Assembly (NCBI GenBank): GCA_904419095.1
Contig: CAJFQT010000001.1
Location: 1 to 34,756, forward strand
Length of the DNA: 34,756 nt
Direction: 5' to 3'
From: an uncultured Clostridia bacterium
GTDB taxonomy: Bacteria; Bacillota; Clostridia; TANB77; CAG-508
A model generated the notes under the pieces. The model was not told where the DNA came from. It ran no database searches and saw nothing but the letters and a program-made list of their open reading frames with translations. Of the stretch, positions 21,419-27,138 are shown in pieces. How positions within the stretch are numbered: the first letter of the stretch is position 1; every line of letters starts with the position of its first letter. The translations under genes and the position numbers were made by a program.

Positions 21419-24043
21419 ATGAAACAAAGCGAAAAATATGGTTTTCCGATTTTTGAAGATGAAGATAATGTAGAACTAGATAAATATACAGAAGAACTAA
21501 CAGAAAAATTAGAAGACTTAGAAGATACAGACAGAGAAGAAATAAACAACATCTACAAAGATGTACAAGCAAGTAAAATACATTATGAAACAGAGCAAGC
21601 AAAATCTCTTTACATAGACGATGCTACAGACTCAAGAGGAAAAATAAAAGTTGAGGGGAATGTAGAGCAAGAGACAAGCTTATATAACGGAGCATTAGAA
21701 CAAGGAGGTTTATCTGCGAGTGGAACTGATGTTGATGCAAGTAATAGAATAAGAACAGCAGACTATATAGAAGTAAAAGAAAATACAGAAATAAAAGTTT
21801 TAGCTGATGGTGCAAATCAATATCTTTTAGCTTTTTTTAGCACCAGCAAGGAATACATGTCTGGTTCTGATTGGACTAATTTGGGTACAGGAATAACAAT
21901 TATAGCAAGTGCAAAATATGCAAAAGTAATACTTAGAAAAACAGACAATAGTACTATAAATGTAGCAGATATAAGTAATTTTGTTGTAGGAGATACACCT
22001 TCTATATATTATCCTTCTAAAATTATAGCTTTAGGAAGTAATAAAAACGAATTACATATGCAAGAAAAAGAATATACTGCAGTTGGTATAAATGTAACTC
22101 AAAAAGAAAGTAGTTTACAATTAAATGGAACAACTACAAGTGCAGCGAATTTATTATCTGGAAATTTTGTGGACATAGGTAGATTTAAAAAAGGAAAACA
22201 CATATTAAGCATTACAGAAAAAGGAAGTTTTGAAAGAAGTGGAAGCTCTGATTTTTCTTTTTCTATAAAAGAAAAAAATAACACTTCAAACGTTTGTGCA
22301 AATATAACAGGAGCAAATTTACAAGGCGGTAAAAGTTCTTTTGCTTTTGAGCTAGATGAAGAAAAAGACTTAGTAATACAAATGTTTGCAAATGCATCTA
22401 ACATTGTTTTTGATAATTTTGAAATGCTTTTAAAAATAGAAGAAGGGGAAACAGCAACAAGTTATTCTCCATATCGGACAAGGCAGCACAGAAATAATAG
22501 ATATAAATAAAAACTTATATAAACCTGTAGCATCAAGTTTAACAAAAAGTGGAATAACGTATGAAATAGACGAAGAAGGAATTGTGACTATAAATGGAAC
22601 AACAACAGCAGAAACAGACATTTATATAATAAGAGCAGATTTAAACAATATAATAAAGAATGTAGGAGGAAAAAAGGTTACTCTTAAGGCATTTAATAGT
22701 AACTTTACTTTGTATGGACAGGTTACAAGTGGAAGATATATACAAGCCACGAAAGATTTAACAGATGCAGAAACAGAAATAGTAAATAGTTTTATAAGAA
22801 TACCTGCTAATACGGTTTGCAACAATTTAAAAGTATATCCGCAAATAGAGATAGCAGAAGGAACAGATTATGAAGAACACAAAGAGCAAAAAGTAATACT
22901 AGATATACAACAAGAAATGCTAACAGGAGACTATTTTGATTTAGATAGAAAGAAAGAAGCACATACTTGGAACAAAAAAACATTTAACGGGACAGAAGTT
23001 TTTATAAAAGCAAAAGAAGGATTTTATATTACTTTAAATAGTGCAAAAATAAAGGCACAAACATACTGTGAATATTTAAAAAACTGTTCAACAGCAACAG
23101 AATTATATAATGTAGAATATGGAACAGGATTTTTATACAATAGTGTAAAGCAATTATACATAAAAATAAAAGGAATAGAAACAGTAGAAGAATTAAAATC
23201 TTTCTTGGCAGAAATGTACAATGCAGGAACACCGATAGAAATATATTATCAAGCAGAGGAAACAACAAAGCTAGACTTAACAGAAGCACAAATACAACAA
23301 CTAGAACAACTAAACAAACTAAGATTTTATAAAAATGTAAACAACATATATACAACAGAAGATATAGCACTATTGCAAGCAGAATATGAAGTAGATTTGC
23401 AAACATTGAAAGGTATACCAGGTCTAAAACGGAGACAAAGGAGATACAGGTGCGAAAGGAGATACAGGAGCAACTGGAGCAAAAGGAGATAAAGGAGATA
23501 CAGGAGCAACAGGACCTGCTAACAGTTTAAAAATCGGAACAGTAACATCTGGAACTACAGCAAGTGCAACAATAACAGGAAATAGTCCAAATCAAACGCT
23601 TAACTTGGTTTTGCCTAAACGGAGATAAAGGAGACAAGGGAGACACAGGAGATATTGGACCTGCAGGACCACCAGGTGGCTTGACGCAAGTAGACGAACA
23701 ATTACTATTGCAAAAGATTTTTCAAGTTGGTTCTGTATATTTTACGCCAACTAATACGAACCCACATAATATATTAGGCTTTGGAACTTGGCAACTAGCA
23801 AGTGGTAGAACTGTGGTAGGACTTAAAGACGATGATACGGACTTTAACCAAATTGGAAAAACAGGAGGAAGTAAATATCATAGCCATGAAGAAACTTTAA
23901 AATTTGAAAGTGAATATAATAATAACACAGGTTTAAGATATGCTATTGGAGAAAGTGTTCCATCTGAGCAAATCTATACGAAAGAAGCATTGGGTTTAAT
24001 GCCATTTATAACAGCTGGTTATATGTGGGTTAGAACTGCATAG
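21419..24043 (+). CDS. collagen-like tail fibre / receptor-binding protein with three +1 shifts
   Basis: Four open segments join by skipping the C of in-frame CGG at 22475, 23430 and 23620: 352, 318, 63 and 140 codons, about 873 residues. Part 1 starts with an acidic coiled coil (ELTEKLEDLEDTDREEINNI) and carries a carbohydrate-binding-like beta domain (FVDIGRFKKGKHILSITEKG). Part 2 repeats that domain type (ENTVTING-like start, then FIRIPANTVCNNLKVYPQIE) and ends in a coiled coil and GIPGLK. Part 3 is a Gly-X-Y collagen-like run (GDKGDTGAKGDTGATG) and a short beta linker. Part 4 starts with more Gly-X-Y and ends in a tail-collar-like tip (VGSVYFTPTNTNPHNILGFGTW...GGSKYHSHEE...AGYMWVRTA). The N-to-C logic of anchor, stalk, collagen and tip is intact only with all three shifts. 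Truncated fibres without tip would arise at each site if the shift fails. Confidence 0.8.
22475..22477 (+). other. candidate +1 frameshift site 3: TAT CGG A
   Basis: Zero frame ends at 22510 after 11 further codons. +1 frame GGA CAA GGC AGC continues as the standard ...SPY-GQGSTEIIDIN... boundary between two fibre domains and runs 318 codons. Confidence 0.78.
23430..23432 (+). other. candidate +1 frameshift site 4: AAA CGG A
   Basis: Located at GLK-|-GDKGDTG. The Gly-X-Y periodicity downstream predicts glycine exactly at the codon created by skipping C. Without the shift the frame gives an arginine-rich tail and stops at 23490-23492. Confidence 0.82.
23620..23622 (+). other. candidate +1 frameshift site 5: AAA CGG A
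   Basis: Zero frame is CGG AGA TAA, an immediate stop. +1 gives PK-GDKGDKGDTGDIGPAG, again placing glycine at the start of the collagen-like triplets, and opens the 140-residue receptor-binding tip. Confidence 0.82.
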
Positions 24044-24054
24044 GAGGAGTTTAT

Positions 24055-24267
24055 ATGGAAAGAAAAGATAAAGTAGTTGTAGTAGGGCTAGTATTGGTTT
24101 TATTTTTTATAATAATAAATATATTTTCTACATTAAACACAATGAGCGATTATGAGCAACGTAAAGAAAGTGGAAATGATAGATGGAAACAAGTAGAAAA
24201 TAGGATTTTGCAGACAGAAGAGAAAGTGAATATTTTAGAAAAGGAGATAGAGCAGTGGAAGAAATAG
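24055..24267 (+). CDS. small membrane protein with coiled coil (lysis cassette)
   Basis: The 70-residue product has one transmembrane helix at about 7-27 (VVVVGLVLVLFFIIINIF) and a charged C-terminal coiled coil (QVENRILQTEEKVNILEKEI), the layout of XhlA-like lysis accessory proteins. AGGAGG precedes the ATG. It overlaps the next gene by 13 bases and opens the lysis cassette. Confidence 0.72.
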   Translation: MERKDKVVVVGLVLVLFFIIINIFSTLNTMSDYEQRKESGNDRWKQVENRILQTEEKVNILEKEIEQWKK

Positions 24268-24536
24268 TTAAATTATTAAGCACATATGGAGTTAGTTTTG
24301 TAATAGTAGCAATTTTTTTGTGGGATTACATTGTAAACAAAAAAAGACTAGCAGAAAATCAAGAAATAATCAAAGACACATTAAGTGCTGTAAAAGATAC
24401 GGATACAACAATAGCAAACTGCTTAAAAGAAATGCAACAACAAAACTTAAATACTGCTAAGTCTCTAGAATTATTGCAGGCACAAATGGAAAGTACAGAT
24501 AAAAAAATAGATATTTTATTAGAAAGGGGGAGCTAA
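24255..24536 (+). CDS. holin-like protein (BhlA/UviB type)
   Basis: GTG start at 24255 with AAGGAG about 8-9 bases upstream, within the preceding gene. The 93 residues comprise a short N-terminal membrane helix (YGVSFVIVAIFLWDYIV) followed by a long charged helix (LAENQEIIKDTLSAVKD...LEKEM-type), as in BhlA/UviB small membrane proteins found next to holins. Its last base overlaps the following ATG. It is probably an accessory or second holin. Confidence 0.75.
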   Translation: MEEIVKLLSTYGVSFVIVAIFLWDYIVNKKRLAENQEIIKDTLSAVKDTDTTIANCLKEMQQQNLNTAKSLELLQAQMESTDKKIDILLERGS

Positions 24537-24787
24537 TGATGGAGATAACTTATGTAATTGTAATAGCAATAATAGCTTATATTTTTGGAGCTATAACAAA
24601 GATATTTGTAGATAGCATACCAAATAAATATATACCAATCCAAAATGTTGCAATTGGAATAATAAGTGCTTTAGTATGTTATTTTACAAAAATAGAACCA
24701 AATTTATTACAAGCAATTGTACTATGTATTGTAGCAACAATGGGTGCAGGTGGAATAGCAGACCTGATAAACATTAAAAATAAATAA
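24536..24787 (+). CDS. holin (two-helix or three-helix, Hol44-like)
   Basis: The 83-residue product is almost entirely hydrophobic. Helices lie at about 5-24 (YVIVIAIIAYIFGAITKIF), 36-52 (IQNVAIGIISALVCYF) and 58-78 (LLQAIVLCIVATMGAGGIADL), followed by a short charged tail. The GAGG/helix pattern and the position one gene before the endolysin match Hol44-type holins. AGGGGG lies about 7 bases upstream. It would form the membrane lesion that releases the endolysin. Confidence 0.85.
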   Translation: MMEITYVIVIAIIAYIFGAITKIFVDSIPNKYIPIQNVAIGIISALVCYFTKIEPNLLQAIVLCIVATMGAGGIADLINIKNK

Positions 24788-24804
24788 AAAGGAGGAATAG
24801 AACA

Positions 24805-25626
24805 GTGAATTACAATGAATTTATCAATGCGTATAACGGAAAAAGCTTTGATTATGATGGAGTAAGTGGAGTACAATGTGTGGACTTAATAAAAATGTAT
24901 TTAGATAAAGTATTTGGAATAAAAGCAGGTGCTTGGGGAAATGCTAAAGACTATTACGAAAACTTTAGTAACTTACCACTAAAAAATAGTTTTACAAGGA
25001 TAGCAAATACAACATCTTTTATACCACAGTTGGGAGATATAGTAGTATGGGGAGCAGGACTAGGAAACACATATGGACACATAGCAATAGCCACAGGAGA
25101 AGGAAATACTTCAAATTTCTACAGCTACGATTTAAATTGGGGAAGTAAAACAGTACATAAAGTAAATCATAACTACAAGGGCTTTCTAGGAGTTTTAAGA
25201 GCTAATGACCAATCTAAAATAACAGGTGTTGTTGAAAAATTACCAGATTTGCAATATGAAGTACACATAGAAGACCGTGGTTGGTGTGGTTGGCAAAATG
25301 CAGGAGAAGGAGCAGGATCCGAAGGAAAAGCAAAAAGACTAGAAGCAGTTAAATTTAGAGGAAACAACGGACTAACAATAGAATACCAAGCACACGTAGA
25401 AAATATAGGTTGGCAAGACTGGAAAAAAGATGGAGAAGTAGCAGGAACAACAGGACAAAGTTTAAGACTAGAAGCATTAAGAATAAAATGCAATAAGGTT
25501 TTGGAAGTAGAAGAGCATATAGAAAATATAGGTTGGACTCCAAAGTTTAAATCAAAAGAATTTGTGATAGGAACAGAAGGAAGGCAACTAAGGTTAGAAG
25601 CATTTAGAATTAATGTAGTAGGATAA
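24805..25626 (+). CDS. endolysin: CHAP amidase/peptidase with three ChW repeats
   Basis: GTG start at 24805 with AGGAGG 10 bases upstream. The 273-residue enzyme has an N-terminal CHAP domain with catalytic Cys25 (VQCVDLIKMY), His92 (TYGHIAIATG) and a later polar residue in YDLNWG. It lacks a signal peptide, as expected for a holin-dependent lysin. Residues ~150-273 hold three clostridial hydrophobic-with-Trp (ChW) repeats, each with the H-x-x-x-x-GW...G...EG...RLEA pattern. ChW repeats occur in extracellular proteins of Clostridium and relatives, which supports a clostridial host. It cleaves host peptidoglycan at lysis. Confidence 0.93.
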   Translation: MNYNEFINAYNGKSFDYDGVSGVQCVDLIKMYLDKVFGIKAGAWGNAKDYYENFSNLPLKNSFTRIANTTSFIPQLGDIVVWGAGLGNTYGHIAIATGEGNTSNFYSYDLNWGSKTVHKVNHNYKGFLGVLRANDQSKITGVVEKLPDLQYEVHIEDRGWCGWQNAGEGAGSEGKAKRLEAVKFRGNNGLTIEYQAHVENIGWQDWKKDGEVAGTTGQSLRLEALRIKCNKVLEVEEHIENIGWTPKFKSKEFVIGTEGRQLRLEAFRINVVG

Positions 25627-25634
25627 AAAAGATT

Positions 25635-25671
25635 GCTAGGTTGGATTAATTTCTGACCTAGCTTCTTTTTT
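25635..25671 (+). terminator. strong intrinsic terminator of the late operon
   Basis: GCTAGGT (25635-25641) pairs with ACCTAGC (25656-25662), followed by TTCTTTTTT. It lies 9 bases after the endolysin stop and marks the end of the late transcription unit. Confidence 0.9.
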
Positions 25672-25748
25672 ATGCCAAAAAGCAGTAAAATTAAGGTATA
25701 CAAGTATATAAATTAAAAATAAAAACAGCTTAAAAAGGAAAATAGAAA

Positions 25749-25779
25749 GCCGAAAAATAGCCGAAGTTGGCCGAAAAAT
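25749..25779 (+). repeat. three spaced GCCGAA repeats upstream of tandem promoters
   Basis: GCCGAA occurs three times (about 25749, 25759 and 25770) at 10-11 base spacing, the first and last followed by AAA. They are unusually GC-rich for the area. Spacing near one helical turn suggests a protein-binding array just upstream of the first promoter. The stretch 25672-25795 has no gene. Confidence 0.45.
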
Positions 25780-25795
25780 CGACTGTTCGTTCGAC

Positions 25796-25824
25796 TTGAA
25801 AAAATATAAAATTTATGCTATAAT
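25796..25824 (+). promoter_or_regulatory. promoter P1 (TTGAAA-17-TATAAT)
   Basis: TTGAAA (25796-25801), 17-base spacer, TATAAT (25819-25824): near-consensus sigma-A promoter pointing right. No coding gene on the plus strand follows for about 750 bases, so it most likely drives a noncoding RNA. Confidence 0.75.
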
Positions 25825-25825
25825 A

Positions 25826-25854
25826 TTGACAGATAGAGGAAGAAATGTTACAAT
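25826..25854 (+). promoter_or_regulatory. promoter P2 (TTGACA-17-TACAAT)
   Basis: TTGACA (25826-25831), 17 bases, TACAAT (25849-25854). Its -35 lies 1 base after the -10 of P1, so polymerases at the two would compete. The -10 overlaps the first AGAAATGTTACA repeat. Confidence 0.7.
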
Positions 25855-25890
25855 TTCGTAACAGAAATGTTACATAAAAGAAATGTAATA
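25841..25890 (+). promoter_or_regulatory. three AGAAATGTWAYA direct repeats, candidate operator
   Basis: AGAAATGTTACA begins at 25841 and 25863 and AGAAATGTAATA at 25879. Between the first two lies an inverted pair GTTAC-AATTTC-GTAAC. The block sits between P2 -10 and P3 -35, so a repressor bound here could control P2 and P3. Confidence 0.5.
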
Positions 25891-25894
25891 ATTC

Positions 25895-25923
25895 TTGACA
25901 CATAAGAATAAATATTATATAAA
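25895..25923 (+). promoter_or_regulatory. promoter P3 (TTGACA-17-TATAAA), candidate antitoxin RNA promoter
   Basis: TTGACA (25895-25900), 17 bases, TATAAA (25918-25923). It points into the 3' end of the minus-strand small membrane protein gene, so its RNA would be antisense to that mRNA. Confidence 0.72.
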
Positions 25924-25929
25924 AGAATT

Positions 25930-26024
25930 ATAATAAAAAATGAATAAGAGCAAAGCCCTTATTCAGTCGCCGTATTGTTGAATTGGCTGAAATTAGTTAC
26001 TGGACTGATTTCAGTCTTTTCTTT
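25930..26024 (+). ncRNA. candidate antisense RNA antitoxin
   Basis: From the expected P3 start near 25930, a plus-strand RNA would run antisense to the terminator and last ~65 codon positions of the opposite gene. It could end at the hairpin CTGAAAT (25987-25993)/ATTTCAG (26008-26014) followed by TCTTTTCTTT. That gives about 95 bases, the size of known type I antitoxins. The start and end are inferred from promoter and hairpin only. Confidence 0.5.
25935..25965 (-). terminator. terminator of the minus-strand small membrane gene
   Basis: On the minus strand TGAATAAG pairs with CTTATTCA around a GC-closed loop, followed by TTTTTT (complement of 25935-25940). The stop codon TAA of the gene lies in the left arm, so gene and terminator end together. 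Confidence 0.85.
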
Positions 26025-26120
26025 GTTGAGGAAAATCGAATATCCAAAGATACCCAAAGTTCCAACCAGTATTGCCAAACAAAGAAACATGAATCCAATA
26101 CCTATGTACTTGTTTTCCAT
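25959..26120 (-). CDS. 53-residue single-pass membrane peptide, candidate type I toxin
   Basis: The minus-strand ATG (complement of 26118-26120) follows AAGGGAGGTG at the ideal distance. The peptide has a basic start (MENKY), one long hydrophobic helix (IGIGFMFLCLAILVGTLGIF, about 6-30), then a polar tail (NKEKTEISPVTN). Size, topology and position beside a prophage lysis module resemble TxpA/BsrG-type toxins of Bacillota. Its mRNA has a consensus promoter, a 5' anti-Shine-Dalgarno perfectly complementary to the ribosome binding site, a terminator on the stop codon, and a convergent promoter giving antisense RNA. These four together are the reason for the call; the amino acid sequence matches no toxin I can name. 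It could instead be an ordinary small membrane protein. Confidence 0.7.
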   Translation of the reverse strand: MENKYIGIGFMFLCLAILVGTLGIFGYSIFLNKEKTEISPVTNFSQFNNTATE

Positions 26121-26127
26121 AGAGCAC

Positions 26128-26242
26128 CTCCCTTATACGAATTTGCACTAACTCATCTTGCGAAAAGTTAGGTGCATAAATTAATATTTAAGTTGTTTGA
26201 CATAGAAATAAATACTAATCTATGCACCCAACTTTAAGGGAG
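26128..26242 (-). promoter_or_regulatory. structured 5' leader sequestering the Shine-Dalgarno
   Basis: In the minus-strand mRNA, CUCCCUUA near the 5' end (complement of 26235-26242) is perfectly complementary to UAAGGGAG at the ribosome binding site (complement of 26128-26135), with further G-U pairs beyond. Nested inside is a 15-bp stem made by complements of 26221-26235 and 26164-26178 (TATGCACCTAACTTT, one G-U). Such folding keeps full-length toxin mRNA silent until 5' processing in several known type I systems. Confidence 0.65.
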
Positions 26243-26259
26243 ACAACACAACTAAACGA

Positions 26260-26288
26260 ATTATATATAAGAATATATTTTTTGTCAA
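26260..26288 (-). promoter_or_regulatory. consensus promoter of the minus-strand membrane peptide
   Basis: Minus-strand TTGACA (complement of 26283-26288), 17-base spacer, TATAAT (complement of 26260-26265): perfect sigma-A consensus. The predicted start near 26253 gives a leader of about 130 bases that begins just before the anti-Shine-Dalgarno. Confidence 0.85.
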
Positions 26289-26576
26289 TAAATTTTAAAA
26301 TAAATCTTTTTTCGACAAAATTTTTTCTCATACAAATAATTCCAGAAATGTAAAAAATTACTATTAAAAATTTTACAAAAAATGCAACTATTTTGCCCTC
26401 AGAAAACATCTATATAGTAGAGAGGAAAAAATAGTACCGAACTATCTTCGCCAAAAGTTCTAAAAAGAACCAAAAACAGATAACTCGATACTATGTACTA
26501 CAAAAGTAGACAATATTAAAATACTCTACTTTTGTGAAAAATATCTCTAAATTTTATGAAAGAGGAGGAATAGTTT
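26289..26576. other. intergenic region with several inverted repeats, no convincing gene
   Basis: An open minus-strand frame here (to 26409) overlaps the toxin promoter and lacks a ribosome binding site, so I do not call it. On the plus strand there is an imperfect 16-base inverted repeat (26433-26448 with about 26478-26493, 13 of 16 pairing), GTTC-TAAAAA-GAAC, and a perfect 11-bp stem ACAAAAGTAGA/TCTACTTTTGT (about 26501-26511 with 26525-26535). These precede AGAGGAGG and a tiny ORF, so a structured leader for the next gene is likely. A prophage attachment site could also lie here, but no repeat partner is in the window. Confidence 0.4.
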
Positions 26577-26600
26577 ATGAAAAGTGATGTAGTAACTTAA
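26577..26600 (+). CDS. possible 7-codon leader peptide
   Basis: ATG AAA AGT GAT GTA GTA ACT TAA follows an excellent AGAGGAGG ribosome binding site by 8 bases. The MKSDVVT sequence resembles the NVEKDVVRE start of the protein 76 bases downstream, so it may be a leader peptide or a truncated copy of that gene's start. Confidence 0.3.
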   Translation: MKSDVVT

Positions 26601-26652
26601 ATAGTAATTTACGCAAAAGAAAATATAAATATAAAACGGAGGAATATTTGAT

Positions 26653-26808
26653 ATGAATAATGTTGAAAAAGACGTAGTAAGAGAATTAGAAAAAGAATTT
26701 GGCAAAGATTTTAAAACTAAAATATTTTTTAAACTGTTTAAAGAAAAAATATTAAAAATCTATAGAAAGGGTATGGTTGATAATTTTAATTACTTTAACA
26801 AATATTAA
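26653..26808 (+). CDS. basic 51-residue orphan protein
   Basis: ATG with GGAGG (26639-26643) 9 bases upstream. The peptide (MNNVEKDVVRELEKEFGKDF, then a K/F-rich amphipathic stretch, KTKIFFKLFKEKILKIYRKG) is cationic and helical in its second half, so it could bind membranes or nucleic acid. It lies between the toxin-like locus and a hairpin terminator. No family recognised. Confidence 0.55.
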   Translation: MNNVEKDVVRELEKEFGKDFKTKIFFKLFKEKILKIYRKGMVDNFNYFNKY

Positions 26809-26979
26809 AATAAAATAATATGCAGAGTTTAAAATTCTGCATATTATTAAAAAACAATTATAGTACTTTTTTCTATTAACATCTGGTAAAGTTATATCTA
26901 AGTCAAATTGTTTTCCACCAGAGATAACTCCATCTACGTCTAAAATTGGGCAAACAGGTTTGTTATAATCCATTTCCAT
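26752..26979 (-). CDS. small minus-strand protein of unknown function
   Basis: The ATG (complement of 26977-26979) follows AAAGGAAG by 8 bases. The open frame gives 75 residues beginning MEMDYNKPVCPILDVDGVIS and then GGKQFDLDITLPDVNR. From about residue 44 the frame runs through the strong hairpin at 26814-26848 and then antisense to another gene, so only the first 40-45 residues look like real protein. The +1 frame stops just before the hairpin, so a frame disturbance near the 3' end is possible. Its translation start region is almost the mirror copy of that of the divergent gene at 27127. Function unknown. Confidence 0.5.
   Translation of the reverse strand: MEMDYNKPVCPILDVDGVISGGKQFDLDITLPDVNRKKYYNCFLIICRILNSAYYFILIFVKVIKIINHTLSIDF
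26814..26848 (-). terminator. 13-bp perfect hairpin, terminator for the minus-strand gene
   Basis: AATAATATGCAGA (26814-26826) and TCTGCATATTATT (26836-26848) pair perfectly around a 9-base loop. On the minus strand a T-rich run (TTATTTTAATATTT) follows; on the plus strand only A residues follow. It may also protect the 3' end of the 26653 gene transcript, 5 bases after its stop. Confidence 0.7.
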
Positions 26980-27138
26980 AAAATTACTTCCTTTCATATT
27001 TTTATGCAATTTTACTTGCTAATATATTATATGTTTTTGAATTCAAATTGACATAAAAACTAATTTTTTGCATTTTTTTGGAATATGTGGTATAATATAT
27101 ATGTATTAACAAAGGAAGTGATTATTATGGAAATGGAT
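26968..27138. repeat. 27-28 base inverted repeat of two translation start regions
   Basis: The reverse complement of 26968-26994 and the direct 27111-27138 both read AAAGGAAGTRATT(A)TTATGG then AAATGGAT, with about 2 differences. They are the ribosome binding sites and first codons (MEMD) of two divergent genes, separated by about 116 bases that contain at least one promoter. Confidence 0.75.
27068..27096 (+). promoter_or_regulatory. promoter of the membrane-anchored protein gene
   Basis: TTGCAT (27068-27073), 17 bases, extended TGG-TATAAT (27091-27096). It lies 30 bases before the ATG at 27127. Confidence 0.75.

Noticed and set aside
23431..23520. Collagen-like repeats as a CRISPR or noncoding tandem repeat
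   Set aside because: The repeat follows GGA-rich codon periodicity of Gly-X-Y in an open frame; there are no spacer-repeat units.
1550..23622. The six broken frames as random sequencing errors or decay
   Set aside because: Random single-base insertions would not all fall at a codon boundary, all create in-frame CGG, all precede GGN and all avoid every other gene. The adjoining frames remain intact with normal codon use and correct gene spacing. Read-level confirmation is still needed.
1550..23622. CGG simply reassigned to another amino acid
   Set aside because: A triplet reassignment would keep the zero frame, which stops within 3-21 codons at all six sites and gives non-family sequence. 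Only the +1 frame continues.
25983..26171. 62-residue plus-strand frame opposite the toxin-like gene
   Set aside because: Antisense to a well-signalled minus-strand gene, no ribosome binding site, irregular composition.
26215..26409. 64-residue minus-strand frame with a hydrophobic stretch
   Set aside because: It covers the consensus promoter and 5' leader of the toxin-like gene and has no ribosome binding site; AT-rich random frames look hydrophobic.
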